A stretch of 64,000 nt of DNA from Microbulbifer hydrolyticus (GCF_009931115.1 NZ_CP047491.1:930001-994000); one strand, 5' to 3'; counted from the first letter of the stretch, positions 38,319-48,822 are shown. Made by a program: numbers and translations. The notes: generated from the letters alone by a model not told the origin.

Positions 38319-40382
38319 TTAACGCGGGAGCTGTAGTGTGAAGGTGACCCCTTTGCCATCTTCCCGGTTGGCGGCGTCCAGGGTCCCCTGGTGGAAGTCC
38401 GCAATCAGCCGCGCGATATGCAGGCCGAGCCCCAGGTGGCCGGCCTTGCCGCCATCGTCGCGCACGGAAACCAGCGAGTCGAACAGTTTCTGGCCGAAGC
38501 CCGGCGGCAGCTGCGGCCCTTCGTTGCTCACGCTCAGGCGATATTCCTGACTGTCCGCTTCGAGTGTGAGGCGGATTTCGCTGCCCCCGGGGGCAAAACT
38601 CACGGCGTTATCCACCAGCTTGTCCAGCAACTGCGCGAGAAGCTCGGGGGCGCCGTGGTACAGCTGGGGGCTCCCGGGGCACTGCACATCAAAGTGGTGC
38701 CCGCGGTGTGCGTCGGCGTAGCTCTGGGTCAGCAGTTGCAACAGGTCGGCGAGGTCAAACTCCTCTTTGTCGGCCTGGCTGATACTGGCCTCCAGATGGT
38801 TGGCGGCGGACAACGCGTTGAGGATCGCGGAGAGCCGTGCGCCCCCCTCGGCGGCGCGTTCGGCGTAGCGTCGGCTGTCCTGGTCCAGTTCACCGGCCGC
38901 CAAATTGTCCAGCGAGGAGCGTACCACCGCCAGAGGGGTACGCAATTCGTGGGAGAGCTTGCTCGCCAGGCTGCGCAAATACTGGTGGTAGTGGTCCAGC
39001 TCCGCGAGGAGGCTGGCGAACGCGCGGTTGAGCGCGCCCAGCTCGTCATTGAGGTAGGGGCGCGGAAAGTCGCCCCGCAGGCGGCCGCTGCTGTCCACCG
39101 CCGTGCGGGCCGCGCGGTGCAGGCGACGGATGCGCCACGAGAGCCAGCTGGCATAGCCCAGCAGCAGCAGGAGCACCAGGCCGGCGGCGCCGGCAGTGGT
39201 CAGCCACAGGCGCTGCGCCGCAGACTCGGTCAGGGATTGCAGGGCGCTGGCTGACTGGGCGGCGATCACCCGGCCCAGCAGCGGGCGCTCGATGATGTTG
39301 TCGGCACGGGTGACCACCGGCACGCTGACTGCACCAATCCGTTCGTCCCCCGGCGCACGCACTGTAGCTTCGGGCGCGCTGAACCATTGCGAGGCGGTCT
39401 CCCGGTTTTCGGTCAGCGCCACCGGATATTCCCCTTCCGGCAAGGGTGGCAGCCGGTCTGTGGCCAGCAGCCGGCGATAGAACCAGTCGCGCAGCCAGCG
39501 GCCGTTTTCGGCGGTGTGCTGATCGCCCTCGGCAATGCTGCCCAGGCGGTTTCCGGATTGCGCCAGCACAAACCCTTCCTGGTCCACCACGGTCAGGTGC
39601 AGTTCCGGCCGTGCGAAATGTTCCAGTTCCTGTTGCAGGGCGGGCAGGGGCTCTACCAGCGTCCCGGGGCGGCCATCGGCCGGGAGCGTGGAGGCCAGGC
39701 GTGTGGGCTCACTGTTGTCACTTCGGGTGCGGTCGAGCACGCGGATTGCCATCTCGCCGCCGGTCAGCGCGAACGGCAGTGCGAGTTCCAGCTGGTAGCC
39801 ACGGGGCGAGGCCGTCCAGCGCCCGCGCAGGCGCAGTTCGCGTTCGTAGCTTCCGCGCCGGGGGTTGTAATACAGCGCACGCACTGGCCCCTGGCTGGCC
39901 ACTGGCAGGGTGTACTGCTTCTGCGCGGTGAAGATCTCCACCGTATCGCCGCTGGAAATGCTGGGGCTGCGCGGATCGTGGTAGCTGGGGCTGCGATCTT
40001 TCGCGGTCAGCAGCAGGTACACGTGGCTGGAATGCTTGCCGAGGGTAACCCGTGCGAGTGGCTCTCCCTGCTGGTCGAGCAGTTGTCGCGGCCGCAGTTC
40101 AAGTGCCCGCCACTCTTCGCCGTAGCCATCCAGCACGGGTGATTGGGGGAGTGGGTTGAGGTACAGCTGGGCGCCGGGTGGCCGGCCGGTACGCCTGGAG
40201 TCGGGGGCGATCAGTTCCGGCGCGCTCGCGAGGCGGGCGGCGATGGCGTTGCCGGTGGCCTCGAGGGTCTGGATCTGTCCCTGGCTCAGGGCTGCGTCGA
40301 CCTGGCGCAAGTACTGGCACCCCGCCCAGGGCAGGGCGAGCGTGCAGAGGCTCAGCAGGACCAGTTGGCGGCGCAGGTTCAT
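38319..40382 (-). CDS. Sensor histidine kinase of the proteobacterial dedicated sortase (Pds) system
   Basis: A 687-residue membrane kinase. An N-terminal hydrophobic segment (7-22) and a second helix (about 396-418) bound a large periplasmic sensor. Residues about 80-230 (LDGYGEEW..., GDTVEIF, YQLELALPF) resemble a DOMON/CBM9-like beta-sandwich, which may bind a sugar or heme-like ligand. HAMP-like linker, then KLSHELRTPL (His478) and an HATPase domain with DNAVSFAPGG and GLGLHIARLI. Length, layout and the response regulator and OmpA-like neighbours fit the kinase family found with class GN sortases in marine proteobacteria. It starts 51 bases after the response regulator stop. Confidence 0.82.
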   Translation of the reverse strand: MNLRRQLVLLSLCTLALPWAGCQYLRQVDAALSQGQIQTLEATGNAIAARLASAPELIAPDSRRTGRPPGAQLYLNPLPQSPVLDGYGEEWRALELRPRQLLDQQGEPLARVTLGKHSSHVYLLLTAKDRSPSYHDPRSPSISSGDTVEIFTAQKQYTLPVASQGPVRALYYNPRRGSYERELRLRGRWTASPRGYQLELALPFALTGGEMAIRVLDRTRSDNSEPTRLASTLPADGRPGTLVEPLPALQQELEHFARPELHLTVVDQEGFVLAQSGNRLGSIAEGDQHTAENGRWLRDWFYRRLLATDRLPPLPEGEYPVALTENRETASQWFSAPEATVRAPGDERIGAVSVPVVTRADNIIERPLLGRVIAAQSASALQSLTESAAQRLWLTTAGAAGLVLLLLLGYASWLSWRIRRLHRAARTAVDSSGRLRGDFPRPYLNDELGALNRAFASLLAELDHYHQYLRSLASKLSHELRTPLAVVRSSLDNLAAGELDQDSRRYAERAAEGGARLSAILNALSAANHLEASISQADKEEFDLADLLQLLTQSYADAHRGHHFDVQCPGSPQLYHGAPELLAQLLDKLVDNAVSFAPGGSEIRLTLEADSQEYRLSVSNEGPQLPPGFGQKLFDSLVSVRDDGGKAGHLGLGLHIARLIADFHQGTLDAANREDGKGVTFTLQLPR

Positions 40383-40433
40383 GGGCGCAGTTTCATCCTA
40401 GGTGGCGGTTATTTCCCGGTGACACATTGATCG

Positions 40434-41126
40434 CTATACCTGCCAGCGGTAGCCCATGCCATAGGCGGTGCCGATGGCGTCGAAGCTGCTGTCGATGGTC
40501 TGAAATTTACGCCGAATGCGTTTTACGTGGGATGTGATGGTGTTGTCGTCCAGCACCACCCTGGCAGCTTCCATCAGCTGGCTGCGGGATTTCACGTGTC
40601 CGGGGCGCTTGGCCAGGGCATGCACAATCCAGAATTCGGTCACCGTCAGGTCGACGGGTTCGCCTTTCCAGTGGCAGTGCAGGCGCGACACGTCCAGCGT
40701 AAGGTCGCCCTGGGTCAGGGTTTCACCTTCTTCACTCTGGGACTGCATGATACTGACGCGCCGCAACAGGGCGCTAATGCGGGCCTGCATATGGGGCAGC
40801 GAGATGTCCTTGGTGAGGTAGTCGTCGGCGCCGAGGCGCAGGCCGGAAATGATGTCCAGCTCCGAGTCGCGTGCGGTGAGAAACAGGATCGGCAGTGTGG
40901 GTGCCATGGCACGCAGTTCACGGCACAGGTCAAAGCCGCCCTCGATTTCCGCACCGAGACCCACGTCAATCACTGCCAGGTCCGGCAGCCGTTGCTGAAA
41001 CGCGGCGAGGGCCTCCGGGCGTGTGTGGTAGAGATTCACCTGGTAGCCGGTGCGGCGCAGGGCGTCCCGGTAATTCTCGGCGATGGCGATTTCGTCTTCA
41101 ACAATGGCGATAGTGGGGCTGGTCAT
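40434..41126 (-). CDS. pdsR: OmpR-type response regulator of the proteobacterial dedicated sortase system
   Basis: A 230-residue regulator: receiver domain with the phosphoacceptor in AVIDVGLG (Asp53), TARDSE and DDYLTKDI, and a winged-helix C-terminal DNA-binding domain (about 135-230, ending GTAYGMGYRWQV). It is paired with the kinase downstream. A GTG at 41141 could add five residues; the choice between the two starts is uncertain. The usual partner genes (sortase and its single target) are not in the window. Confidence 0.8.
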   Translation of the reverse strand: MTSPTIAIVEDEIAIAENYRDALRRTGYQVNLYHTRPEALAAFQQRLPDLAVIDVGLGAEIEGGFDLCRELRAMAPTLPILFLTARDSELDIISGLRLGADDYLTKDISLPHMQARISALLRRVSIMQSQSEEGETLTQGDLTLDVSRLHCHWKGEPVDLTVTEFWIVHALAKRPGHVKSRSQLMEAARVVLDDNTITSHVKRIRRKFQTIDSSFDAIGTAYGMGYRWQV

Positions 41127-41266
41127 GATGGAGTCTGGCACCGGATCTCTGTTTATGGTCGTTTTTCGTGTCAGCTAATCGTGCAGGACGCTGGGTCTGG
41201 CGGAAAATCATGCCCGAACAGGTGGGTATGTGGCAAAAGTTGCCACAGTTTCAAGCAAAGCAGTGC

Positions 41267-41297
41267 AAAAAAGCGCGCAGCGTAGGGCGCTGCGCGC
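41267..41297 (-). terminator. Terminator after pdsO
   Basis: A perfect 10-pair stem (GCGCGCAGCG / CGCTGCGCGC) with a 5-base loop and a T6 run on the minus strand, so pdsO is transcribed apart from the two-component genes. Confidence 0.9.
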
Positions 41298-41394
41298 AAG
41301 GTTACAGCTTACAGGGTTGGAGCTATTTGCCAGTCGGATACTGGCTCCGGCCGTCGCTTTTGTGGAGCGGCAGCCGGAAGGGGGGATCAGCGGA

Positions 41395-42105
41395 TCAGAA
41401 AGTGCCCGCCATGGATTCCGGCATGCCGAAGTGGATATCCACTCGGCGCTCAAGGGCGTAGGCGTCCACATCACCTTTGGTGGCCTTTGACTGGCTGGCG
41501 CCGAGGGCGCGACGCTCGATGCGCTCGGGTGCTACGCCATACGCTTCCAGGGCGCGTTGCACACTTAGGGCTCGCTGGTCGGACAGTACATTGTTGTAGC
41601 CGTCGCTGCCGCGCGGGTCAGAGTGTCCTTCCAGGTGCACCTGAAGCTGCGGATGGCGGTTCAGGAAGTCTGCCATGGCGGCTACCTGGCGCTCTTGCGC
41701 CTCCTGCAGCTCGTCATCGCCAGTGGTAAACAGCATCTGGAATTCCAGGCTTTCCAGTGCCAGTTCGCGGGCGTCGTTGGCGGACAGTCGCGCCGCATCC
41801 AGTTGTTGTGCAAGGTTGCCCAGTTCGGTGCGGCTTTCAGTGAGTTGAGTTGCGAGCATGTCTGCCTCTTCTGCTTGCTTGATCTGTTCGCCCAGCCAGG
41901 CTCCACCGAGGGCGCCGGCGATAAAGCCGATCGGGCCACCCACGGCGGCACCCGCAACTGCGGCGCCGGTAAATGCAGTGGCCTGTTTGGCCGGAGTCAG
42001 GGCAGAACCCTGAAATTCTTTGTCTGTGTTAGTGGCGGCCTCAGCGCTAGCAAACGCATTCAGGGTCAGGGTGCTCAGGGTTACTGCCATCAACATCTTC
42101 TTCAT
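41395..42105 (-). CDS. pdsO: Sortase-associated OmpA-like protein PdsO
   Basis: A 236-residue protein with a signal peptide (cleavage near SAEAA), a Gly-zipper region (GAAVAGAAVGGPIGFIAGALGGAWLG), a coiled coil, and a C-terminal OmpA peptidoglycan-binding domain (about 118-225: LEGHSDPRGSDGYNNVLSDQRALSVQRAL). The layout matches the OmpA-like family reported only in genomes with the dedicated sortase kinase/regulator pair. It has its own terminator. A GGAA ribosome binding site precedes ATG 42105. Confidence 0.8.
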   Translation of the reverse strand: MKKMLMAVTLSTLTLNAFASAEAATNTDKEFQGSALTPAKQATAFTGAAVAGAAVGGPIGFIAGALGGAWLGEQIKQAEEADMLATQLTESRTELGNLAQQLDAARLSANDARELALESLEFQMLFTTGDDELQEAQERQVAAMADFLNRHPQLQVHLEGHSDPRGSDGYNNVLSDQRALSVQRALEAYGVAPERIERRALGASQSKATKGDVDAYALERRVDIHFGMPESMAGTF

Positions 42106-42307
42106 GATCGTGTTCCTTGCGATTTAGGATTGAAATGACTGCTCTTGGTTCCGACCGGGGCGTTGTTCCCGCTTCGGTTGAGTGTCATTTAACCCTCGCA
42201 AGGAGGCACTGGCGTGGCGCCAGTGGGGCAAATCACGCAGCAATTATGGCGAAAAGTGGCAAGCCACCCTGTGAACCAGTTCAGCCTCCGGCAACGCCGG
42301 TCTCAAC

Positions 42308-42448
42308 TCAGTCCCTGTAGCGTCGGTGGTGCCTGCCCCGGGGCTGGTCGATGCGAACCCGCACCCGCTGGGGGCGGGGGCCCATGGCCACCACCGCATA
42401 CAGTAAAACCGCCAAAATAAGTGCGATAATCAGCGCATTGATGGTCAT
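42308..42448 (-). CDS. 46-residue single-helix membrane protein, function unknown
   Basis: The minus strand from ATG 42448 encodes 46 residues: MTINALIIALILAVLLYAVV, a hydrophobic helix, followed by a basic tail rich in Arg and His (MGPRPQRVRVRI... RHHRRYRD). An AGAGGAG ribosome binding site lies seven bases upstream, one of the best in the window. The inside-positive rule puts the basic C-terminus in the cytoplasm. It is about 200 bases upstream of pdsO on the same strand and divergent from murJ. No family is recognised. Confidence 0.65.
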   Translation of the reverse strand: MTINALIIALILAVLLYAVVAMGPRPQRVRVRIDQPRGRHHRRYRD

Positions 42449-42697
42449 TCCGTTTCTCCTCTGTTACCGCCACTCCTTGCGGCTCGTCAACTGCTTACTC
42501 TGAGTATAGTTCCCCCTCGCGCCAACCGTAGGGCGGCGAACGCAATCAAATGGGCAGAACATCGGCGGACGGGTGGCCGCAGTGGTGGATTGCGGTAGAC
42601 TTGCCGGCCATCATCTAGCGATCGCTAACCAGGTACCAGCAATTGGCATCAATAACTGGCGTATACACACTGGCGCATTCACAAAGGAACGAGCGAC

Positions 42698-44326
42698 TTG
42701 GCAACATCTCCGCCCGAACAGGAACCCTCTGAGCAAGCTCCGCAGGTAAGGAAAGATAGCTCGCACGGGGGGTTGTTGCGCGGAACCTCCGTAGTGGGGG
42801 GTGCCACTTTGTTGTCGCGGGTCATGGGCCTGGCGCGGGACATCGTATTCGCGCGACTGACCGGTGCCAGTGACGCGGCAGATGCCTTTTTTGTGGCGTT
42901 CAAGATCCCCAACTTCTTCCGCCGCCTGTTCGCCGAAGGGGCCTTTGCCCAGGCGTTTGTGCCGGTTCTCGCGGAATACCGCCAAAAAGGTGGGATTGCC
43001 GCAGTGCGCGAATTGAATGACCGGGTGGCCGGTGCCCTCGGCGGCACGCTGCTACTGGTGACCCTGTTCGGGGTGCTGTGTGCGCCGCTCGTAACCGGTA
43101 TCTTTGCGTTCGGCTGGTGGTGGGGTGGGAATGAACCGCAGAAATTCGCCATGGCCACGGAAATGCTGCGGATTACTTTTCCCTACCTGATGCTGATATC
43201 CCTCACCGGCTTTGCCGGTGCCATGCTCAACAGCTTTGACCGCTTCGCCATACCTGCCCTGACCCCGGTGCTGCTCAATCTGGTTTTGATCGGGGCCGCC
43301 ACCATCGCCGCGGGGTGGTTCGACCCCAAGGTCATGGCGCTCGCCTGGGGGGTGTTGGCTGCGGGTGTGGTACAGCTGCTGTTCCAGTTGCCCTTCCTTG
43401 TCAGGGAGGGACTGTTGCCGCGACCCAAATGGGATTGGCAGTACCCGGGAGTGCGCAAGATCCTGCGGCTGATGGCGCCGGCCATATTCGGTGTGTCGGT
43501 TACCCAGATCAGCCTGGTGCTCGATACGGTACTCGCCTCCTTCCTTCCCACGGGCTCGGTGACTTGGCTGTATTTTTCCGATCGCCTCACCGAGTTGCCT
43601 CTGGGGGTGTTCGGGATCGCCGTAGCCACGGTGATCCTGCCGCATCTTTCGCGTCAGCATGCGGGTGGTGATCCGCGCCGCTTCCGCCACACCATCGACT
43701 GGGCGCTGCGCTGTGTCACACTGATTGCGCTGCCGGCGGCGGTTGCGCTGTTTGTGCTGGCGGAGCCACTGCTGACCGTGCTGTTCCAGTACGGCAATAT
43801 GACCCCGCGGGATATGACAATGGCCGCCTGGTCACTGCGTGCCTATACCCTTGGCCTGCTGTCTTTCATGCTGATCAAGGTGCTGGCACCGGGCTATTTC
43901 GCCCGCCAGGATACCGTCACACCGGTAAAATTCGGCCTGATTGCCATCGCCTCTAAGATGGTACTGAGCCTGCTGTTTGTGATCCCGCTGCACATGTACT
44001 TCCAGCTTGGGCACATGGGGCTGGCACTGGCCACGGCGGGCCAGGCGGCGATCAACGCGTGGCTGCTCTACCGTGGCCTGCGTGAGGGCGGTGTCTACCG
44101 GCCGGAGGCTGGCTGGAAGGCTTTCCTGTTACGGTTGCTGCTGGCCAACCTGGCGATGGCGGCGGTGCTGTTGATGATCCTCCACTACTGGTCGGGCTGG
44201 CATGACTGGGCCTGGTGGCAGCGCGCCTGGCGCATGGGGGGGCTGGTGGCGGCCGGCGGCGGTACATACGGCCTGGTTCTGCTGGTGAGCGGGCTGCGCC
44301 CGCGGCATTTCCGGGCCACATCGTGA
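42698..44326 (+). CDS. murJ: Lipid II flippase MurJ
   Basis: A 542-residue MATE-like (MOP superfamily) flippase with 14 predicted helices: LLSRVMGLARDIVFARLTGAS, DAFFVAFKIPNFFRRLFAEGAFAQAFVPV, and LPLGVFGIAVATVILPHLSRQHA. It flips lipid II for peptidoglycan synthesis. The start is TTG at 42698 with AGGA upstream; no ATG is available before the conserved part. First gene of the murJ-ribF-ileS-lspA-fkpB-ispH run. Confidence 0.96.
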   Translation: MATSPPEQEPSEQAPQVRKDSSHGGLLRGTSVVGGATLLSRVMGLARDIVFARLTGASDAADAFFVAFKIPNFFRRLFAEGAFAQAFVPVLAEYRQKGGIAAVRELNDRVAGALGGTLLLVTLFGVLCAPLVTGIFAFGWWWGGNEPQKFAMATEMLRITFPYLMLISLTGFAGAMLNSFDRFAIPALTPVLLNLVLIGAATIAAGWFDPKVMALAWGVLAAGVVQLLFQLPFLVREGLLPRPKWDWQYPGVRKILRLMAPAIFGVSVTQISLVLDTVLASFLPTGSVTWLYFSDRLTELPLGVFGIAVATVILPHLSRQHAGGDPRRFRHTIDWALRCVTLIALPAAVALFVLAEPLLTVLFQYGNMTPRDMTMAAWSLRAYTLGLLSFMLIKVLAPGYFARQDTVTPVKFGLIAIASKMVLSLLFVIPLHMYFQLGHMGLALATAGQAAINAWLLYRGLREGGVYRPEAGWKAFLLRLLLANLAMAAVLLMILHYWSGWHDWAWWQRAWRMGGLVAAGGGTYGLVLLVSGLRPRHFRATS

Positions 44327-44380
44327 GGGCAAAATCCGTTATACTGCGCCGCTTGATTTTGCAAGGGTGAGTGAAGCACT

Positions 44381-45358
44381 GTGACCGAGCAACGGGAGCT
44401 GATTCGCGGGTTGCACAACCTGCAGCCGCGCCACCGGGGATGTGTGGCGACCATCGGTTCATTCGATGGCGTACACCTGGGGCACCAGGCCATCATCACC
44501 CAGCTGCGGGCGCGGGCGGCGGAGCATCAGCTGCCGTCGGTGGCGATCATCTTTGAGCCGCAGCCCCACGAGTATTTCTCCGGCGAAAAAGCGCCGGCGC
44601 GCCTGATGCGCTTCAAGGAAAAGGTACTCGCGCTGTTTGCCGCGGGGGTGGACCGGGTGTTGTGCCTGCAGTTCAACGAGCGGCTGCGCAGCCTGGGCGG
44701 AGAGGCATTTATCCAGCAGGTGCTGGTTGACGGCCTTGGTGTGCGCCACCTTGTGGTGGGGGATGACTTCCGTTTCGGTTGCGACCGCAGCGGCGACTAC
44801 GCCCTGTTGCAGAGAGTGGGCGCGAAAGCCGGATTTAGCGTGGAAGACACCGCGACCCTGGAAATAGCGGGCAAGCGAGTCAGCAGTACTCGCATCCGCG
44901 AGGCGCTGCAGAATGCGGATTTTGCCCTGGCGGAGCAGTTGCTGGGCAAGCCCTACAGAATTACCGGCCTGGTGGCCCGCGGTCGCGCCCTGGGGCGGCA
45001 GCTGGGAGCCCCCACGGCGAATGTGCGTTTGCACCGCTACCGCTCTCCACTGGTGGGGGTGTATACGGTGACGGCCAGGCGTACCGATGGCAGCCCGATG
45101 AGTGGCGGCTGTATGGAAGTGGCCGGTGTGGCCAATGTCGGGTTTCGCCCGACGGTGGAAGGCGAGGGTGCGAAGCCACTTCTTGAGGTGCACCTGTTCG
45201 ATTTCAGCGGTGACCTGTATGGCCGCGAGATCGCAGTAACCTTCTGCCACAAGCTGCGCAACGAAGAAAAGTTTGCGTCGCTTGATATCCTCAAGCAAAA
45301 AATCGCCGAAGACATACAGAATGCCAAAGACTGGTTTAGCCGACGCCAAACCAGCTAA
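44381..45358 (+). CDS. ribF: Bifunctional riboflavin kinase / FAD synthetase
   Basis: A 325-residue RibF. N-terminal FAD synthetase with TIGSFDGVHLGHQ and ISSTRIREAL-like VSSTRIREAL; C-terminal riboflavin kinase with GRQLGAPTANVRL and VANVGFRPTVEG. It makes FMN and FAD from riboflavin. The start is GTG at 44381. Confidence 0.96.
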   Translation: MTEQRELIRGLHNLQPRHRGCVATIGSFDGVHLGHQAIITQLRARAAEHQLPSVAIIFEPQPHEYFSGEKAPARLMRFKEKVLALFAAGVDRVLCLQFNERLRSLGGEAFIQQVLVDGLGVRHLVVGDDFRFGCDRSGDYALLQRVGAKAGFSVEDTATLEIAGKRVSSTRIREALQNADFALAEQLLGKPYRITGLVARGRALGRQLGAPTANVRLHRYRSPLVGVYTVTARRTDGSPMSGGCMEVAGVANVGFRPTVEGEGAKPLLEVHLFDFSGDLYGREIAVTFCHKLRNEEKFASLDILKQKIAEDIQNAKDWFSRRQTS

Positions 45359-45477
45359 ACAAACGACCCCTTCGTGTCTGACCGCGCATAGGACGTGGAC
45401 GCGAAGACCGAGTACCCGGTGACCTGTCGTCACCTAACGATGTAAAACTCCAGAGCTACAACCGAAGTAGATAGCCA

Positions 45478-48282
45478 ATGACCGATTACAAAGCGACCCT
45501 GAATCTTCCTGAAACCGACTTCCCCATGCGCGGCAACCTGCCCAACCGGGAACCGGAGATTTTGAAGAAATGGCAAGAAGGCAAGCTCTACGAAAAAATT
45601 CGTGAAGCCCGCGCTGGTCGTGAGCAGTTTATCCTGCACGACGGCCCTCCCTACGCTAATGGCGATATCCACATCGGTCACTCGGTCAATAAGATTCTCA
45701 AGGACATCATTGTCAAATCGAAGACCCTGAGTGGTCTCGATGCGCCCTACGTGCCCGGCTGGGACTGCCACGGCCTGCCCATCGAACATAAGGTGGAGCA
45801 GAAAGTCGGCAAGGCCGGCGTCAAGGTGGACCACAAGACCTTCCGCCAGAAGTGTCGCGAGTACGCGGCAAAACAGGTGGAAGGCCAGAAGAAAGATTTC
45901 ATCCGGCTCGGCGTTTTCGGCGAGTGGGATAACCCCTACCGCACCATGGACTTCCAGTTCGAGGCGGACATCATCCGTGCCCTGGGTGGCGTGGTGAAAA
46001 ATGGCCACCTGTCCCGCGGTTTTAAACCGGTTTACTGGAGTGTGGTGGGTGGTTCCGCGCTGGCGGAAGCGGAAGTGGAGTATCAGGATAAAACTTCTTT
46101 CTCCATTTATGTGAAATACCCGGCTACGGAAGAAACAGCCCTGGCCATCGCCGATGCTGCAGGCGGTCATGCCGGTGATGGCCGGCTTTCTGTGGTCATC
46201 TGGACCACTACCCCCTGGACCCTGCCGTCCTCCCAGGCGGTTTCCGTCAATGCGGATCTTGAATACGTTGTGGTTCAGGTGGGCAAAGAGCGCATTCTGG
46301 TTGCCGCGGAGCTCAAGGACTCGGTACTGGAAGCCGCGGGCCTGAGTGGTGACGTGGTTGGCCGTATCCAGGGTGCTGCCCTCGAGCACCTGAAGGTCAA
46401 TCACCCCTTCTACGACAAGCAGTTGCCCCTGATCCTCGGCGATCACGTGACCACCGACGCCGGTACCGGCTGCGTGCACACCGCACCGGACCATGGCCCG
46501 GACGACTTCAATGTGGGTCGCCGCAATGGCATCGATACATTGAATTACGTCGACGACAATGGCGTGTTCCGCGACAGCGTGCCGCTGTTTGCCGGCGAGC
46601 ACGTGTACAAGGTAGACGGCAAGATTGTCGAATTGCTGAAAGAAAAAGACGTGCTGCTGCACGAAGACAAGCTGGTGCACAGCTATCCGCACTGCTGGCG
46701 CACCAAGACGCCGCTGATCTACCGTGCAACCCCCCAGTGGTTTATCAGCATGCAGCAGAATGACTTGCTGGATCATGCGCAGAAAGCCGCGGACCAGGTT
46801 GAGTGGATCCCCGGCTGGGGTAAGGCGCGCATCGATTCGATGCTGAGCGCGAGCCCGGACTGGTGCATCTCCCGTCAGCGCACCTGGGGTGTTCCCATCG
46901 CGCTGTTCGTGCACAAGGAGACCCATGAGATCCACCCGGATACGCCGGCGCTTATGGAAAAGGTTGCCGAGCGCGTCGAACAGGCCGGCATGGATGTGTG
47001 GTTCGAGCTGGATGCGAAAGAACTGCTGGGCGACGACGCCGACAACTACCAGAAAGTGACCGACACCCTGGACGTATGGTTCGATTCCGGCGTGACCCAC
47101 CACGCGGTGCTGAAGCGTCGCGAGGCCCTGCGTTTCCCCGCGGATCTGTATCTGGAAGGTTCCGACCAGCACCGCGGCTGGTTCCAGTCTTCCCTGAAAA
47201 CCTCCATCGCGATCAACGACTGCGCGCCCTATAAGCAGGTGCTCACCCACGGGTTTACCGTGGATGCCCAGGGTCGCAAGATGTCCAAGTCCATCGGTAA
47301 TGTGGTGGCGCCCCAGGATGTGATCAACAAAATGGGCGCGGACGTGCTGCGCCTGTGGGTGGCGGCCACCGACTTCAGTGGCGAGATGGGGGTTTCCGAT
47401 GAAATCCTCAAGCGCACCGCGGATTCCTACCGCCGCCTGCGCAATACCGCGCGCTTCTTCCTGTCGAACCTGGCTGGCTTCAATCCGGAGACGGATCTGT
47501 TGCCGTCCGACGAGCTGCTGGCTCTGGATCGCTGGGCGCTGGAGCAGGCTGCCAAACTGCAGGAAGAAATCATCGCGGCCTACGACCGTTACCAGTTCCA
47601 TCAGATCTACCAGAAACTGCACAATTTCTGCGTCGTGGAAATGGGTGGTTTCTACCTGGATATCATCAAGGATCGCCAGTACACCACCCAGGCGGACAGT
47701 GTTGCCCGGCGCTCTGCACAGACCGCCCTGTACCACATCGTGCAGGCGTTCGTGCGCTGGGTAGCGCCGATCCTGAGTTTTACCGCGGAAGAGCTCTGGC
47801 AGTTTGTGCCGGGTAACAGCGAAGACAGCGTGATGCTGGCGGAGTGGCACCAGTTCCCGGAGTTGCCTCGGGAAGCACAAATGGATGCCGAATTCTGGGA
47901 AGCGATCGCCGATGTAAAAACCGCGGTGAACAAGGTGCTCGAAGAGCAGCGCGGGGCCGGCAATATCGGCGGCTCCCTGCAGGCTTCAGTTACCCTGTTT
48001 GCAGACCCGGCGCTGCAGCAAAAACTGGATGCGCTTAAAAATGAGCTGCGTTTCGTGCTGATCTGTTCTTCGACCTCGGTGCAGCCCCTGTCCGATGCTG
48101 CGGGTGCCGAAGAGACCGACCTTGCCGGCTTGCGGGTATCCGTACACAAGGTAGACGCGCCCAAGTGTGGTCGCTGCTGGCACTACCGCGAAGACGTGGG
48201 CAGCAACAGCGAGCACCCGGAACTCTGTGGCCGTTGTGTGGAAAACGTGAGCGGTGCCGGTGAGGTGCGCCACTATGCCTAA
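45478..48282 (+). CDS. ileS: Isoleucyl-tRNA synthetase
   Basis: A 934-residue class I synthetase: HIGH at 65-68, editing (CP1) domain with [21 protein letters not shown] at 601-605, and the C-terminal zinc motif CGRCWHYRE...CGRCVENV. This is the type sensitive to mupirocin-like compounds (with the C-terminal zinc finger of bacterial IleS1). It overlaps lspA by eight bases. Confidence 0.98.
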   Translation: MTDYKATLNLPETDFPMRGNLPNREPEILKKWQEGKLYEKIREARAGREQFILHDGPPYANGDIHIGHSVNKILKDIIVKSKTLSGLDAPYVPGWDCHGLPIEHKVEQKVGKAGVKVDHKTFRQKCREYAAKQVEGQKKDFIRLGVFGEWDNPYRTMDFQFEADIIRALGGVVKNGHLSRGFKPVYWSVVGGSALAEAEVEYQDKTSFSIYVKYPATEETALAIADAAGGHAGDGRLSVVIWTTTPWTLPSSQAVSVNADLEYVVVQVGKERILVAAELKDSVLEAAGLSGDVVGRIQGAALEHLKVNHPFYDKQLPLILGDHVTTDAGTGCVHTAPDHGPDDFNVGRRNGIDTLNYVDDNGVFRDSVPLFAGEHVYKVDGKIVELLKEKDVLLHEDKLVHSYPHCWRTKTPLIYRATPQWFISMQQNDLLDHAQKAADQVEWIPGWGKARIDSMLSASPDWCISRQRTWGVPIALFVHKETHEIHPDTPALMEKVAERVEQAGMDVWFELDAKELLGDDADNYQKVTDTLDVWFDSGVTHHAVLKRREALRFPADLYLEGSDQHRGWFQSSLKTSIAINDCAPYKQVLTHGFTVDAQGRKMSKSIGNVVAPQDVINKMGADVLRLWVAATDFSGEMGVSDEILKRTADSYRRLRNTARFFLSNLAGFNPETDLLPSDELLALDRWALEQAAKLQEEIIAAYDRYQFHQIYQKLHNFCVVEMGGFYLDIIKDRQYTTQADSVARRSAQTALYHIVQAFVRWVAPILSFTAEELWQFVPGNSEDSVMLAEWHQFPELPREAQMDAEFWEAIADVKTAVNKVLEEQRGAGNIGGSLQASVTLFADPALQQKLDALKNELRFVLICSSTSVQPLSDAAGAEETDLAGLRVSVHKVDAPKCGRCWHYREDVGSNSEHPELCGRCVENVSGAGEVRHYA

Positions 48283-48805
48283 CAAGTCTTTTGACCTGTT
48301 TGCATCGCCGTGGCGCTGGTACCTGTTGGCACTGATGGTGATCCTGCTCGATATCGATACCAAGGTATGGGCGGTGGAAGAGTTTATGCACGGCCCGGCG
48401 CTGCAGATTATCCCGGGCTTTCTCCAGTTTACCTATGCGGAGAACTATGGCGCTGCATTCAGTTTTCTCGCCGATGCGGGAGGGTGGCAGCGCTGGTTCT
48501 TTGGTGCGGTGGCACTGGTCTTCAGTATTGTGGTGGTGGTGTGGCTGAAACGCTTGCCCGCGGCCAAGCGCTGGGAGCCGACAGCACTCGCACTCATCCT
48601 CGGCGGTGCTCTGGGCAACCTGTGGGACAGGGTTATGCTCGGCTACGTGCGCGACTTTATCTCCGTGTATTACGGCAACTGGCACTTTCCTGTCTTCAAT
48701 GTGGCGGATGTGGCCATCTCCGTCGGCGCCGCCATGCTGGTGATCGAGCTGCTCTTTTTCAAAGACAAAGATGAGCAGACCGACAAAAGCGGCGCAGAAG
48801 TGTAA
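48275..48805 (+). CDS. lspA: Lipoprotein signal peptidase (signal peptidase II)
   Basis: A 176-residue inner-membrane aspartyl protease with four helices. Catalytic Asp residues lie in GNLWDRV and FNVADVAIS. It cuts prolipoproteins such as the DUF3604 and sulfatase lipoproteins in this window. ATG 48275 overlaps the end of ileS; a longer frame from 48254 is less likely. Confidence 0.96.
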   Translation: MPNKSFDLFASPWRWYLLALMVILLDIDTKVWAVEEFMHGPALQIIPGFLQFTYAENYGAAFSFLADAGGWQRWFFGAVALVFSIVVVVWLKRLPAAKRWEPTALALILGGALGNLWDRVMLGYVRDFISVYYGNWHFPVFNVADVAISVGAAMLVIELLFFKDKDEQTDKSGAEV

Positions 48806-48822
48806 ATATTCAGAGCAGTATT

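Noticed and set aside
45430-47880. An 816-codon open frame antisense to ileS.
   Set aside because: It is an antisense shadow of a strongly conserved gene in GC-rich DNA. Its translation shows no family motif and the sense gene is complete.
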